From: Deltaproteobacteria bacterium
GTDB lineage: Bacteria; Desulfobacterota; Desulfobaccia; Desulfobaccales; 0-14-0-80-60-11
Length of the DNA: 58,685 nucleotides
Direction of reading: 5' to 3'
NCBI GenBank assembly: GCA_026388765.1
Contig: JAPLJC010000088.1
Coordinates: forward strand, 1-58,685
The translations under genes and the position numbers were made by a program. The notes under the pieces were generated by a model. It was not told the DNA's origin and did not search any database. It worked only from the letters and a program-made list of their open reading frames with translations. Below are positions 52,376 through 58,685 of this stretch, piece after piece (position 1 is the stretch's first letter; the number at the start of each line of letters is the position of its first letter).

Positions 52376-53423
52376 TACCTTTGGCCAGGTCTTCCGGGTC
52401 ACCACCTGGGGCGAGTCCCATGGCCCGGCCCTGGGCGCGGTCATCGATGGCTGCCCGCCCCGGCTGTCTTTAAGCGCCGGGGATGTCCAACACGAGTTGG
52501 ACCGGCGCCGTCCTGGGGTCCAGGCCCATGCCAGCAGCCGGCGGGAGCCCGATGCGGTGGAAATTCTTTCCGGGGTCTTCGAGGGCCGCACCACCGGCGC
52601 TCCTATCAGCCTCATCGTCTACAACCGGGACGTTAGGAGCCAGGACTACGACGCCCTGCGGGATCTCTTCCGGCCCGGCCATGGCGACTTCACCTTTCAG
52701 GCCAAATACGGCATCCGGGACCACCGCGGCGGCGGCCGGGCCTCGGCCCGGGAGACCGTGGCCCGGGTGGCCGCGGGCGCCGTGGCCCAGAAGGTCCTGG
52801 ACCGGGAAAATATCCAGGTGACGGCCTATACCTTGGAGTTGGGCGGGGTGCGGGCCGAAAAAATCGACGAAGCGCTTATTTGGGACAACCCCTTCTTTTG
52901 TCCTGACCCGGAGGTCGTGGAGGCCATGGCCGCCCGGGTGCAGGAGGTCAAGGCCCAGGGGGACTCCCTGGGCGGAGTGGTGCAGGTGCGGGTGCGGGGC
53001 TGCCCGGCGGGCCTGGGGGAACCGGTCTTCGACAAATTGGACGCGGCCCTGGCCCAGGCGGTGATGTCCGTGGGCGCGGTCAAAGGCGTGGAGATCGGCG
53101 CCGGGTTTGCCGCCGCCCGCCTGCTGGGTTCCGAGGACAACGATCCCCTGATCCCCGGCGGCTTCGCCTCCAACCACGCCGGCGGCATCCTGGCCGGCAT
53201 CAGCAACGGCGACGACATCGTGGTCTCCGCCGCGGTCAAGCCCATCCCCTCCATCTCCCGAAAGCAGCAGACCGTCAATCTGGAGGGCCTCCCCCGAGTC
53301 ATCCGGGTGGGCGGACGCCACGACATCAGCGCCATCCCCCGCATCGTCCCGGTGATTCTGGCCATGGTGCGACTCACCTTAACTGATTTTCTCCTGCGCC
53401 AGAGGGCTAATTTATGGCCGTAA
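52365..53423 (+). CDS. aroC: Chorismate synthase
   Basis: AroC removes phosphate from EPSP to give chorismate using reduced FMN. The 352-residue protein has the signatures GESHGPALGAVIDGCPP (about 17-33), DHRGGGRASARETVARVAAGAVA (about 125-147) and the terminal RVGGRHDISAIPRIVPVILAM. Length is normal. The start is a TTG at 52365 supported by AGGAGG 9 nt upstream and by family alignment (A-G-N-T-F-G). It overlaps tyrA by 10 bp. Confidence 0.96.
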   Translation: MAGNTFGQVFRVTTWGESHGPALGAVIDGCPPRLSLSAGDVQHELDRRRPGVQAHASSRREPDAVEILSGVFEGRTTGAPISLIVYNRDVRSQDYDALRDLFRPGHGDFTFQAKYGIRDHRGGGRASARETVARVAAGAVAQKVLDRENIQVTAYTLELGGVRAEKIDEALIWDNPFFCPDPEVVEAMAARVQEVKAQGDSLGGVVQVRVRGCPAGLGEPVFDKLDAALAQAVMSVGAVKGVEIGAGFAAARLLGSEDNDPLIPGGFASNHAGGILAGISNGDDIVVSAAVKPIPSISRKQQTVNLEGLPRVIRVGGRHDISAIPRIVPVILAMVRLTLTDFLLRQRANLWP

Positions 53424-54214
53424 AGATTGCCCTGATCGGCGGCCGGGGGCAGATGGGCCACTGGTTCCAGCGCTTTTTCACGGCCCAGGGGCTGGAGGTC
53501 CTGGTGGCCGACGTGGACACCAGGCAGACTCCCGAGGAAGTGGCCCGGTTGGCGGACGTGGTGGTGGTTTCCGTGCCGATTCCCAAGGTGAGTGAGATCG
53601 TCCGGGCCATAGCTCCCCATCTGCGTCCCGAAGCCGCCCTGATGGACCTGACTTCGGTGAAACAGGGACCCATGACCGCCATGCTGTCGCACTTCCCGGG
53701 CGAAGTGGTGGGGACTCACCCCCTTTTCGGGCCCGGCGCTAAGACCATAACCGGCCAGACCGTGGTCCTCTGTCCCGGCCGGGGGGAGCGCTGGTTCTCC
53801 TGGCTTAAGGAGCTTTTAGAAAACGCCGGGGCCCGGGTGAAAGTCACCACCGCCACGGAACACGACCGCCTCATGGCCGTAGTTCAGGGCCTGTCCCACT
53901 TTACCCTCATCGCCCTGGAGATGGCCATCCGGGAGTTGGGAGTTGCTCCTAAAGATCTGGAGGATTTTGCCACTCCCACCTTTTCCACCCTGCATAACCT
54001 GGCCCGCCGTCTTTTCAGTCAGGATGCGAAATTGTATGCCTGCATCCAGCTCCAGAACCCGGCCAATCGGGCGGCCTTGCGGGCCTTGGAAGATTCGGTG
54101 GCGGACATCCTCTACTTCATCCAGCGCCAGAACGCCGACGGCCTGGTAAAGCTCATCGAAGGCGTCAAGGAAGGATTCTTTGCGGAAGATAATGATAAGG
54201 CAGAAGGCGGCTAA
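53414..54214 (+). CDS. tyrA: Prephenate dehydrogenase
   Basis: TyrA oxidises prephenate to 4-hydroxyphenylpyruvate for tyrosine. The 266-residue protein has an NAD(P) Rossmann motif IALIGGRGQMG (about 5-15), MDLTSVKQGPM, GTHPLFGPGAKT (substrate His, about 101) and the helical dimerisation domain with VQGLSHFTL (about 157-165). There is no fused chorismate mutase or ACT domain. Overlap with aroC shows a co-translated aromatic operon, which may run on to serS. Confidence 0.93.
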   Translation: MAVKIALIGGRGQMGHWFQRFFTAQGLEVLVADVDTRQTPEEVARLADVVVVSVPIPKVSEIVRAIAPHLRPEAALMDLTSVKQGPMTAMLSHFPGEVVGTHPLFGPGAKTITGQTVVLCPGRGERWFSWLKELLENAGARVKVTTATEHDRLMAVVQGLSHFTLIALEMAIRELGVAPKDLEDFATPTFSTLHNLARRLFSQDAKLYACIQLQNPANRAALRALEDSVADILYFIQRQNADGLVKLIEGVKEGFFAEDNDKAEGG

Positions 54215-54228
54215 GGAATGCTGACCTT

Positions 54229-54255
54229 GTAGGGGCGGGGAAACCCCGCCCCTAC
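54229..54255. repeat. Perfect family D palindrome between tyrA and serS
   Basis: GTAGGGGCGGGG - AAA - CCCCGCCCCTAC, 12-bp perfect arms, 15 bp after the tyrA stop and 34 bp before serS. No T-run follows on either side. Confidence 0.75.
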
Positions 54256-54289
54256 GGTAATCGTTTCTCACTTTTAATAAGGGAAAATC

Positions 54290-55573
54290 ATGCTGGATCT
54301 CAAGTTTGTCCGGGACCATCTGCCGGAAGTGGAACAAGCCATGAAGAATCGGGGGCTGGCAATCTCCCTGGACGATTTTCACCTCCACGAAGGTGAGCGC
54401 CGGCGACTGCTGACCCAGGTAGAGGATTTGCGCCACCAACGGAACACGCTGTCCCAGGAGATCGGCAAGTTGATGAAGGCGGGCAACACCGAAGAAGCCC
54501 AATCCCTCCGGACCAGGGTGGCGGTCATCAATGAGGACACCAAGGACCTGGAGAACCGGGCGGAGCAGCACGACGCCTGGGTGCGGGATTTTCTCTTGAC
54601 CCTGCCCAACCTGCCCCATGCCACGGTGCCCATCGGCGCCAGCAGCGACGACAACCCGGTGGTCAAGACCTGGGGCGAGCCGCCCAGCTTCGCCTTTAAC
54701 CCCAGGCCCCATTGGGAGATCGGCGAGGCCCTGGGCATCCTGGACTTCGAACGGGCCGCCAAGATCACCGGAGCCCGCTTTGCCCTGCTCAAAGGCGCCG
54801 GCGCCCTGCTGGAGCGGGCCCTGATCAACTTTATGCTGGAGCTGCACACCAAAAAGCATGGTTATCTTGAGGTGCTGCCCCCTTTTATCGTTAATGAGGA
54901 CTCCCTGAGGGGAACTGGTCAATTACCCAAGTTTCAGGAAGACCTGTTTAAGCTCGAAGGGTGTAATTACTATTTGATCCCCACGGCCGAAGTGCCGGTG
55001 ACCAATATCCACCGGGACGAAATTCTCCGGGCCGAGGATCTGCCCCTCTATTACACCGCCTACACTCCCTGCTTCCGGTCCGAGGCGGGCTCTTACGGCA
55101 AGGATGTCCGCGGCCTGATCCGCCAGCACCAGTTCGACAAGGTGGAGCTGGTGAAATTCACCGCGCCCGAGACCTCCTATGACGAGTTGGAAAAACTGCT
55201 GGCTGATGCCGAAGAAGTCCTCCAGGAACTGGGACTCTCCTACCGGGTGGTGGTGCTGTGCACCGGGGACATGGGCTTCTCTGCGGCCAAGACCTACGAC
55301 ATCGAGGTCTGGCTGCCGGGCCAGGGGCTATACCGGGAGATCTCTTCCTGCAGCAACTTCGAAGACTACCAGGCCCGCCGGGCGGCCATCCGTTTCCGGC
55401 GGCCCGGGGTCAAGGGCACCGAACTGGTGCACACCTTGAACGGCTCCGGCCTGGCCGTGGGCCGCACCATGGTGGCCATCCTGGAAAACTGCCAGCAGGC
55501 TGACGGCAGTGTCGTCATCCCCGAAAAGCTGCGGCCTTATATGGGGGGAATGGAGAGAATCAGTAGTCAGTAG
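54290..55573 (+). CDS. serS: Seryl-tRNA synthetase
   Basis: The 427-residue class II synthetase has the N-terminal tRNA-binding coiled coil (about 1-110) and catalytic motifs 1-3: motif 2 with [34 protein letters not shown] (about 255-290) and motif 3 with [18 protein letters not shown] (about 382-399). Length is normal. The last residues ISSQ and the stop codon TAG come from a CAGTAGY heptamer array, so the C-terminus was modified by that repeat. It is the standard serine form without UGA-decoding relatives nearby. Confidence 0.97.
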   Translation: MLDLKFVRDHLPEVEQAMKNRGLAISLDDFHLHEGERRRLLTQVEDLRHQRNTLSQEIGKLMKAGNTEEAQSLRTRVAVINEDTKDLENRAEQHDAWVRDFLLTLPNLPHATVPIGASSDDNPVVKTWGEPPSFAFNPRPHWEIGEALGILDFERAAKITGARFALLKGAGALLERALINFMLELHTKKHGYLEVLPPFIVNEDSLRGTGQLPKFQEDLFKLEGCNYYLIPTAEVPVTNIHRDEILRAEDLPLYYTAYTPCFRSEAGSYGKDVRGLIRQHQFDKVELVKFTAPETSYDELEKLLADAEEVLQELGLSYRVVVLCTGDMGFSAAKTYDIEVWLPGQGLYREISSCSNFEDYQARRAAIRFRRPGVKGTELVHTLNGSGLAVGRTMVAILENCQQADGSVVIPEKLRPYMGGMERISSQ

Positions 55574-55598
55574 CCAGTAGCCAGTAGTCAGTTGCCAG
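55561..55598. repeat. CAGTAGY heptamer array at the serS 3' end
   Basis: Five 7-mers (CAGTAGT, CAGTAGC, CAGTAGC, CAGTAGT, CAGTTGC) overlap the serS stop. The reverse-complement array lies at 55679, on the far side of the terminator, so the two form an inverted pair as at 6842-7012. Confidence 0.85.
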
Positions 55599-55634
55599 AG
55601 ATAAACCAAATTTCAGCAGTCGACTTTGCTAGAT

Positions 55635-55674
55635 AAAAAAAGTCCCCTTTCGATGGTGAATGGGGACTTTTTTT
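55635..55674. terminator. Bidirectional intrinsic terminator between serS and the lipoprotein gene
   Basis: AAAAAAAGTCCCC pairs perfectly with GGGGACTTTTTTT over 13 bp. The T-run on each strand follows the stem, so it can stop serS (plus) and the convergent lipoprotein gene (minus). Confidence 0.9.
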
Positions 55675-55678
55675 GCCT

Positions 55679-55709
55679 TTACTGACTACTGGCTACTGGC
55701 TACTGCCTC
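55679..55709. repeat. Inverted CAGTAGY array at the lipoprotein 3' end
   Basis: On the minus strand TGAGGCAGTAGCCAGTAG begins with the stop codon of the lipoprotein gene. The same 18 bases follow the lon stop at 7011. Confidence 0.85.
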
Positions 55710-56916
55710 ATTTCGCCGCCCGGACGCGCTCGTTGGGTTTGAAGGGGCCGCCACTCGTCGGCGTGGCCACGGCCCCGGTGTTTCCCAGGAGTTCCGTCAC
55801 CTTCAGCTCCCCTTGGGACTCATCCGAAGTGTAACCCAGGACGGCGTGGGTCGTGGGGTTCACCACCTCTTTGCCCGGCGCCACCACCTTCAGACGGTCA
55901 CCCACCTTAACGCCGGCATTCTGACCCAGATTGAGATAGGTCTTGCCCTCTTTGACAAACTCCACCCGGCCGAACCAGCGGATGTTAATGAGTTCCCCCC
56001 CAACCCGCAAGGCATTGGCGTTGGCGAATTTGGTCACCGCCTCAGCATTCAACGGGCCGGTCTCCACCGTACCGGCGATGGACTGTTCCTTGGTCCCCAT
56101 GAAGGTGTCGTAGACCTGCATAACCATGGCTGCCTGGGACCCCTTCTCCGGCGGCATGATGCCGGTGAGAACGATGCCTTGCACCCCCAAGTAATCACCG
56201 AGGGCCTTAATGTTGGGACTCAGAGAGAGCTTCCCATTGATGCCGGCCTTGCCCAAGGCCTCCCTGACCTGGTCCTGGCCCACCACCCGGAGGTCTTTGG
56301 TCCGGCCTGCGGCGTCTCCCAGGGCTATGGCCAGGGTGCGGTTGAGACCCTCATAGCTCGTGGGGGTGTCCAGATCCGGGATCACCGCCACCGAGCGGCC
56401 CACATACGGGGCCTTTTCCCCCCGCCCCTGGGAGACAAAGCCGCCCATCCCCTGCTCCCGGAGGATGCGGTCCACTTCTGCCTTCACCAGCTCCTGCAAC
56501 TTATCGGGCGGCAGAGTCTTGGCTCCCTTATCCTTCTCTTTACCCACCGCCTTGGAAATGGCATCGACCAAACGCTGCTGCATGCCCTTGAACTCCCGGC
56601 CCTTCTCCACGTAAAGATATTCCGGCTGCTCCGGGTAGGTGAGCCAGTACGGATTCTTGCTGCGGACGTAAGGCTTGCCGTCGATCATCACCGTCTCTTG
56701 CTGGGCCTCGGCCGGCACAGTCTCCTCGTCTTCCTCACTTGTTGGATTCCCGGTCACCCAATTCTTGACGCTGGTAGCGGCGCCGCAACCCGTGAAGGTC
56801 GGGACCACGAAGGTCAGCAAAACGATGAATGCCAATAACCCGCTAAACTTCCTGGACCTTGGGTTTTCGGTTTTCGGTTTTCGGTTTTCGGCAAAAGCGA
56901 AAAGACTCCACAGCAT
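55708..56916 (-). CDS. Large lipoprotein with CsgG/LpoB-like and FlgT-C-like parts
   Basis: This 402-residue protein has a lipoprotein signal (LLAFIVLLTFVVPTFTG-C, Cys about residue 44), a central region (about 155-290) with VAVIPDLDTPTS...VVGQDQVREALGKAGI...ALGDYLGVQGIVLTG that resembles the CsgG/LpoB fold, and a C-terminal beta domain (about 320-400; GQNAGVKVGDRLKVV...LGYTSDESQGELKVTELL) like the FlgT C-terminal module. It probably sits in the outer membrane. The n-region of the signal (AENRKPKTENPR) is translated from GAAAACC heptamers. The ATG at 56916 has AAGGA 8 nt upstream. Confidence 0.75.
   Translation of the reverse strand: MLWSLFAFAENRKPKTENPRSRKFSGLLAFIVLLTFVVPTFTGCGAATSVKNWVTGNPTSEEDEETVPAEAQQETVMIDGKPYVRSKNPYWLTYPEQPEYLYVEKGREFKGMQQRLVDAISKAVGKEKDKGAKTLPPDKLQELVKAEVDRILREQGMGGFVSQGRGEKAPYVGRSVAVIPDLDTPTSYEGLNRTLAIALGDAAGRTKDLRVVGQDQVREALGKAGINGKLSLSPNIKALGDYLGVQGIVLTGIMPPEKGSQAAMVMQVYDTFMGTKEQSIAGTVETGPLNAEAVTKFANANALRVGGELINIRWFGRVEFVKEGKTYLNLGQNAGVKVGDRLKVVAPGKEVVNPTTHAVLGYTSDESQGELKVTELLGNTGAVATPTSGGPFKPNERVRAAK
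56861..56891. repeat. GAAAACC heptamer array inside the lipoprotein signal sequence
   Basis: Four tandem 7-mers (minus strand GAAAACC) lie in the first coding bases of the lipoprotein. A second array at 57341 lies on the other side of the four-helix-bundle gene. Confidence 0.85.
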
Positions 56917-56965
56917 CACATTTTTCCTTTTTAATTTTTGGGTTCTCGGAAAAAGAGAAAAATCA

Positions 56966-57337
56966 TTATTTTATACCCATGGACAATCCTTTAATCATCT
57001 TCCTTAATCGGTCCAGAGTGGACAAGAATGGATTTAATTCTTCAAGAGTCAGGTAGCCAATTTCGTTGGATAGGATTAGCTGGGTTTCCAATTCGGCCAG
57101 GGAACCTAAGCCTATTGACAAAAATTGCCGGAATTCTTTGGGTGAATTTCTCCCCTGACCTTCAGCGATATTAGACGGAATTGATACCGCGGCTCTTCTG
57201 ATCTGATTTGTCAAGCCAAAATTCTCTGAACGTGGAAATTTGCTCGTTAGGCAATACAGCTCTTTGGCAAGCTCAATGGACAATTTCCATACTTCTAAAT
57301 CCCGAAACGATCTGGATTTCGATTTTGTCGTATGCAT
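56966..57337 (-). CDS. Four-helix-bundle protein (23S rRNA intervening-sequence type)
   Basis: The 123-residue protein is of the TIGR02436/IVP family: FRDLEVWKLSIELAKELYCLT, SENFGLTNQIRRAAVSIPSNIAEGQGRNSPKEF (about 42-68) and the final helix. The family was first found in insertions within 23S rRNA genes and also includes the Avd accessory protein of diversity-generating retroelements; no rRNA or reverse transcriptase is present here. AT-richer than its neighbours and bracketed by GAAAACC heptamer arrays, so it seems to be a mobile passenger. Confidence 0.88.
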   Translation of the reverse strand: MHTTKSKSRSFRDLEVWKLSIELAKELYCLTSKFPRSENFGLTNQIRRAAVSIPSNIAEGQGRNSPKEFRQFLSIGLGSLAELETQLILSNEIGYLTLEELNPFLSTLDRLRKMIKGLSMGIK

Positions 57338-57340
57338 TTT

Positions 57341-57373
57341 AACCGAAAACCGAAAACCGAAAACTGAAAACCG
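57341..57373. repeat. GAAAACC heptamer array upstream of the four-helix-bundle gene
   Basis: Four to five tandem 7-mers (GAAAACC, one GAAAACT) lie 3 bp upstream of the gene start, between it and the terminator of the outer-membrane protein gene. Confidence 0.85.
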
Positions 57374-57380
57374 TCTTTAA

Positions 57381-57415
57381 TAAAAAAGCCCACAGGGATA
57401 TTACCCCGTGGGCTT
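57381..57415 (-). terminator. Intrinsic terminator of the outer-membrane protein gene
   Basis: On the minus strand AAGCCCACGGGG - TAATAT - CCCTGTGGGCTT is followed by a T-run (TTTTATT). One mismatch in the stem. It lies 22 bp after the stop. Confidence 0.85.
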
Positions 57416-57436
57416 GGTTAAGTCAACCGTTTTAGG

Positions 57437-58685
57437 TTAGAAGAACATGAAGGCGACGAACTGCACGCGATGGGCTTCGCCAAAGTCCTTGGCCCCAGCG
57501 CTGGGCTGCCCCTGAACCTGACCAGGAACTAATGGTCCCACACCGGTGAGGCTTTGCGGGTTATTGACCTTCTGCAAGTAGTCGGTGCGGCCGTAGGTAT
57601 ATTGCAAGCCGAACTTGATTGCCTCGATGGGCCGGTACCACAGGGTCAGGTCGAACTCCTGCCACAGCTTCACCTGGTCGTTGAGGGTGGCATACATATA
57701 ACCATACGGGTTGTTGGCTCCCTGCGTGCGCGCCAGGGCGGCGGAGGCGCCGCTTTCGATCCCATAGGACCGCTGCATGCCCCAGACCGCGTTCAGGAAC
57801 CACTGGTTAGTGAAATAGTATTGTCCTTGGAGGTAACCGCCGAACTGATTCATCAGTATTCGATTGAAAAAGATGGAGCCGGTGGGCCCAATTCCCGTGA
57901 ATTTAAACCAGCTGGCGTCAGAGTCCTGGGCCTCGCCGAAGGCGCTGAGCCCCTGGCCGATGAACCACTGGGCGCTCAGGGAGGCGGTGCCTGCCAGGTT
58001 GGCGCTATAGGTGGGCAGCACCGGGATGAAGAGATTGGCCTGCACCATCCAGGGATCTAGATACTGCTGGCCGCGTTGAAAGCCGGTATTGGTGCTATAG
58101 GCGTTTTGGCCAAAGGTGCCAAAGGCTTGAGCCGCAGTATTGGCGCGATAGCGGATCTGCTGCCAGCCGGCCGTCACCTGGGCCGCGAAGCCCCGGGGCC
58201 GGCCAAAAAAACCCGCCTTGCCATAGAGGTCCTTCTCGTAGGCAATTTTGGCATCGATGTGCGGAATCTCGGAAGACTGGCCCGGCAACCCGACGCTGGC
58301 GGACTGGACTCCAGCCGGTGGGGCGACTGGGGCGCCTCCTGGGGCGGTTAATACTTGGCCATCAAAGGCAGCGTCAGCCGTGCTGGGATCATACGGTTTT
58401 AAGATGGCCGCGGCCACGGTCCAGTTCCCGGCGAACTTCTGGGTCAAGCGGATCTGAGGGACCCGGCCGCTGGGCATGCCGTGGTTATTCAATGGGGTGT
58501 CCTGGGCGTTTTCAGGAGTGTACTCACAGAACATGGTCCAATACTGGCCCAACATCAGTTCGGTTTCGGGCCAGTTCAGGCGGAACATGGCGTGCCGCAG
58601 CCGCGCGCTGTAGGAGGAGGTATTGCTTTGCCGCGGATCCTGGACCGGGTCGAAGTCAATTTCAATCAAGCCGGTGGTGGTGGCG
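57437..58685 (-). CDS. Outer-membrane beta-barrel porin-like protein, 5' end beyond the window
   Basis: At least 415 residues are visible and the frame is open to the window edge, so the signal peptide and first strands are missing. The visible start (GLIEIDFDPVQDPRQSNTSSYSARLRHAMFRLNWPETELMLGQYWTMF) is the strand-loop pattern of DcaP-like or related trimeric porins. Many aromatic-rich strands follow and the chain ends with AFMFF, a terminal Phe as required by the BAM machinery. The apparent TTG at 58667-58669 is probably not a start. Substrate unknown. Confidence 0.8.
   Translation of the reverse strand, partial: ATTTGLIEIDFDPVQDPRQSNTSSYSARLRHAMFRLNWPETELMLGQYWTMFCEYTPENAQDTPLNNHGMPSGRVPQIRLTQKFAGNWTVAAAILKPYDPSTADAAFDGQVLTAPGGAPVAPPAGVQSASVGLPGQSSEIPHIDAKIAYEKDLYGKAGFFGRPRGFAAQVTAGWQQIRYRANTAAQAFGTFGQNAYSTNTGFQRGQQYLDPWMVQANLFIPVLPTYSANLAGTASLSAQWFIGQGLSAFGEAQDSDASWFKFTGIGPTGSIFFNRILMNQFGGYLQGQYYFTNQWFLNAVWGMQRSYGIESGASAALARTQGANNPYGYMYATLNDQVKLWQEFDLTLWYRPIEAIKFGLQYTYGRTDYLQKVNNPQSLTGVGPLVPGQVQGQPSAGAKDFGEAHRVQFVAFMFF

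Overview
The window looks like chromosome of an anaerobic, GC-rich Gram-negative bacterium, most likely Desulfobacterota (old Deltaproteobacteria, Desulfobacca/Syntrophobacter-like). This is an inference from gene content: hopanoid genes, citramalate synthase, outer-membrane barrels and lipoproteins, a Tat substrate and a probable selenoprotein. I see no rRNA, tRNA, CRISPR array or prophage.

Layout. 0.2-10 kb, mostly minus strand: a stand-alone PAS protein, an overlapping larC/CNNM/CNNM operon, a TPP-dependent acetolactate synthase-like enzyme with an AhpD-like partner, lon and a small nucleotidyltransferase. 10-17 kb: hopanoid genes shc, hpnA and hpnH, followed by a GT39-type glycosyltransferase and a rhomboid protease. 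17-27.3 kb: TPR protein, an uncharacterised protein, a REP-associated transposase (RAYT 1), guaA, the holB-ricT operon with two orphans, an AT-rich membrane protein and a YihY/BrkB protein. 27.3-35.6 kb: M23 peptidase, kdsD, GAF-GGDEF protein, universal stress protein, an unrecognised protein with an internal duplication, a thioredoxin-like protein with an in-frame UGA at its active site, a macrodomain protein, an orphan, a HisI-like protein and folD. 36-40 kb: an envelope locus (outer-membrane protein, sulfatase, small membrane protein, Tat-exported ATC-hydrolase-like protein) with foreign-looking codon use. 40-50 kb: lysC, cimA, a ComEA-like protein, tsaD, RAYT 2, then pncB-DedA-nucleoside phosphorylase-DUF1786 and an MBL hydrolase. 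51-58.7 kb: a TMEM165-type transporter, the overlapping aroK-aroC-tyrA operon, serS, a lipoprotein, a four-helix-bundle protein and an outer-membrane barrel cut by the window edge.

How the genes work together. Biosynthetic blocks are clear: aspartate and branched-chain amino acids (lysC, cimA), the shikimate/tyrosine branch (aroK-aroC-tyrA), hopanoid cyclisation and adenosyl extension (shc, hpnA, hpnH), one-carbon metabolism (folD), and NAD and nucleoside salvage (pncB, phosphorylase).

The two strongest unusual signals are as follows. First, the gene at 32130-32705 has UGA at the first position of a thioredoxin C-x-G-C motif and a well-placed SECIS-like hairpin directly after it, so it is probably a selenoprotein that ordinary gene calling would truncate. 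Second, the genome carries many families of short palindromic and 7-bp tandem repeats at gene 3' ends, often touching or supplying stop codons. Two of these families sit around a RAYT transposase, and at RAYT 2 the last ~45 coding bases of tsaD are duplicated with only synonymous changes.
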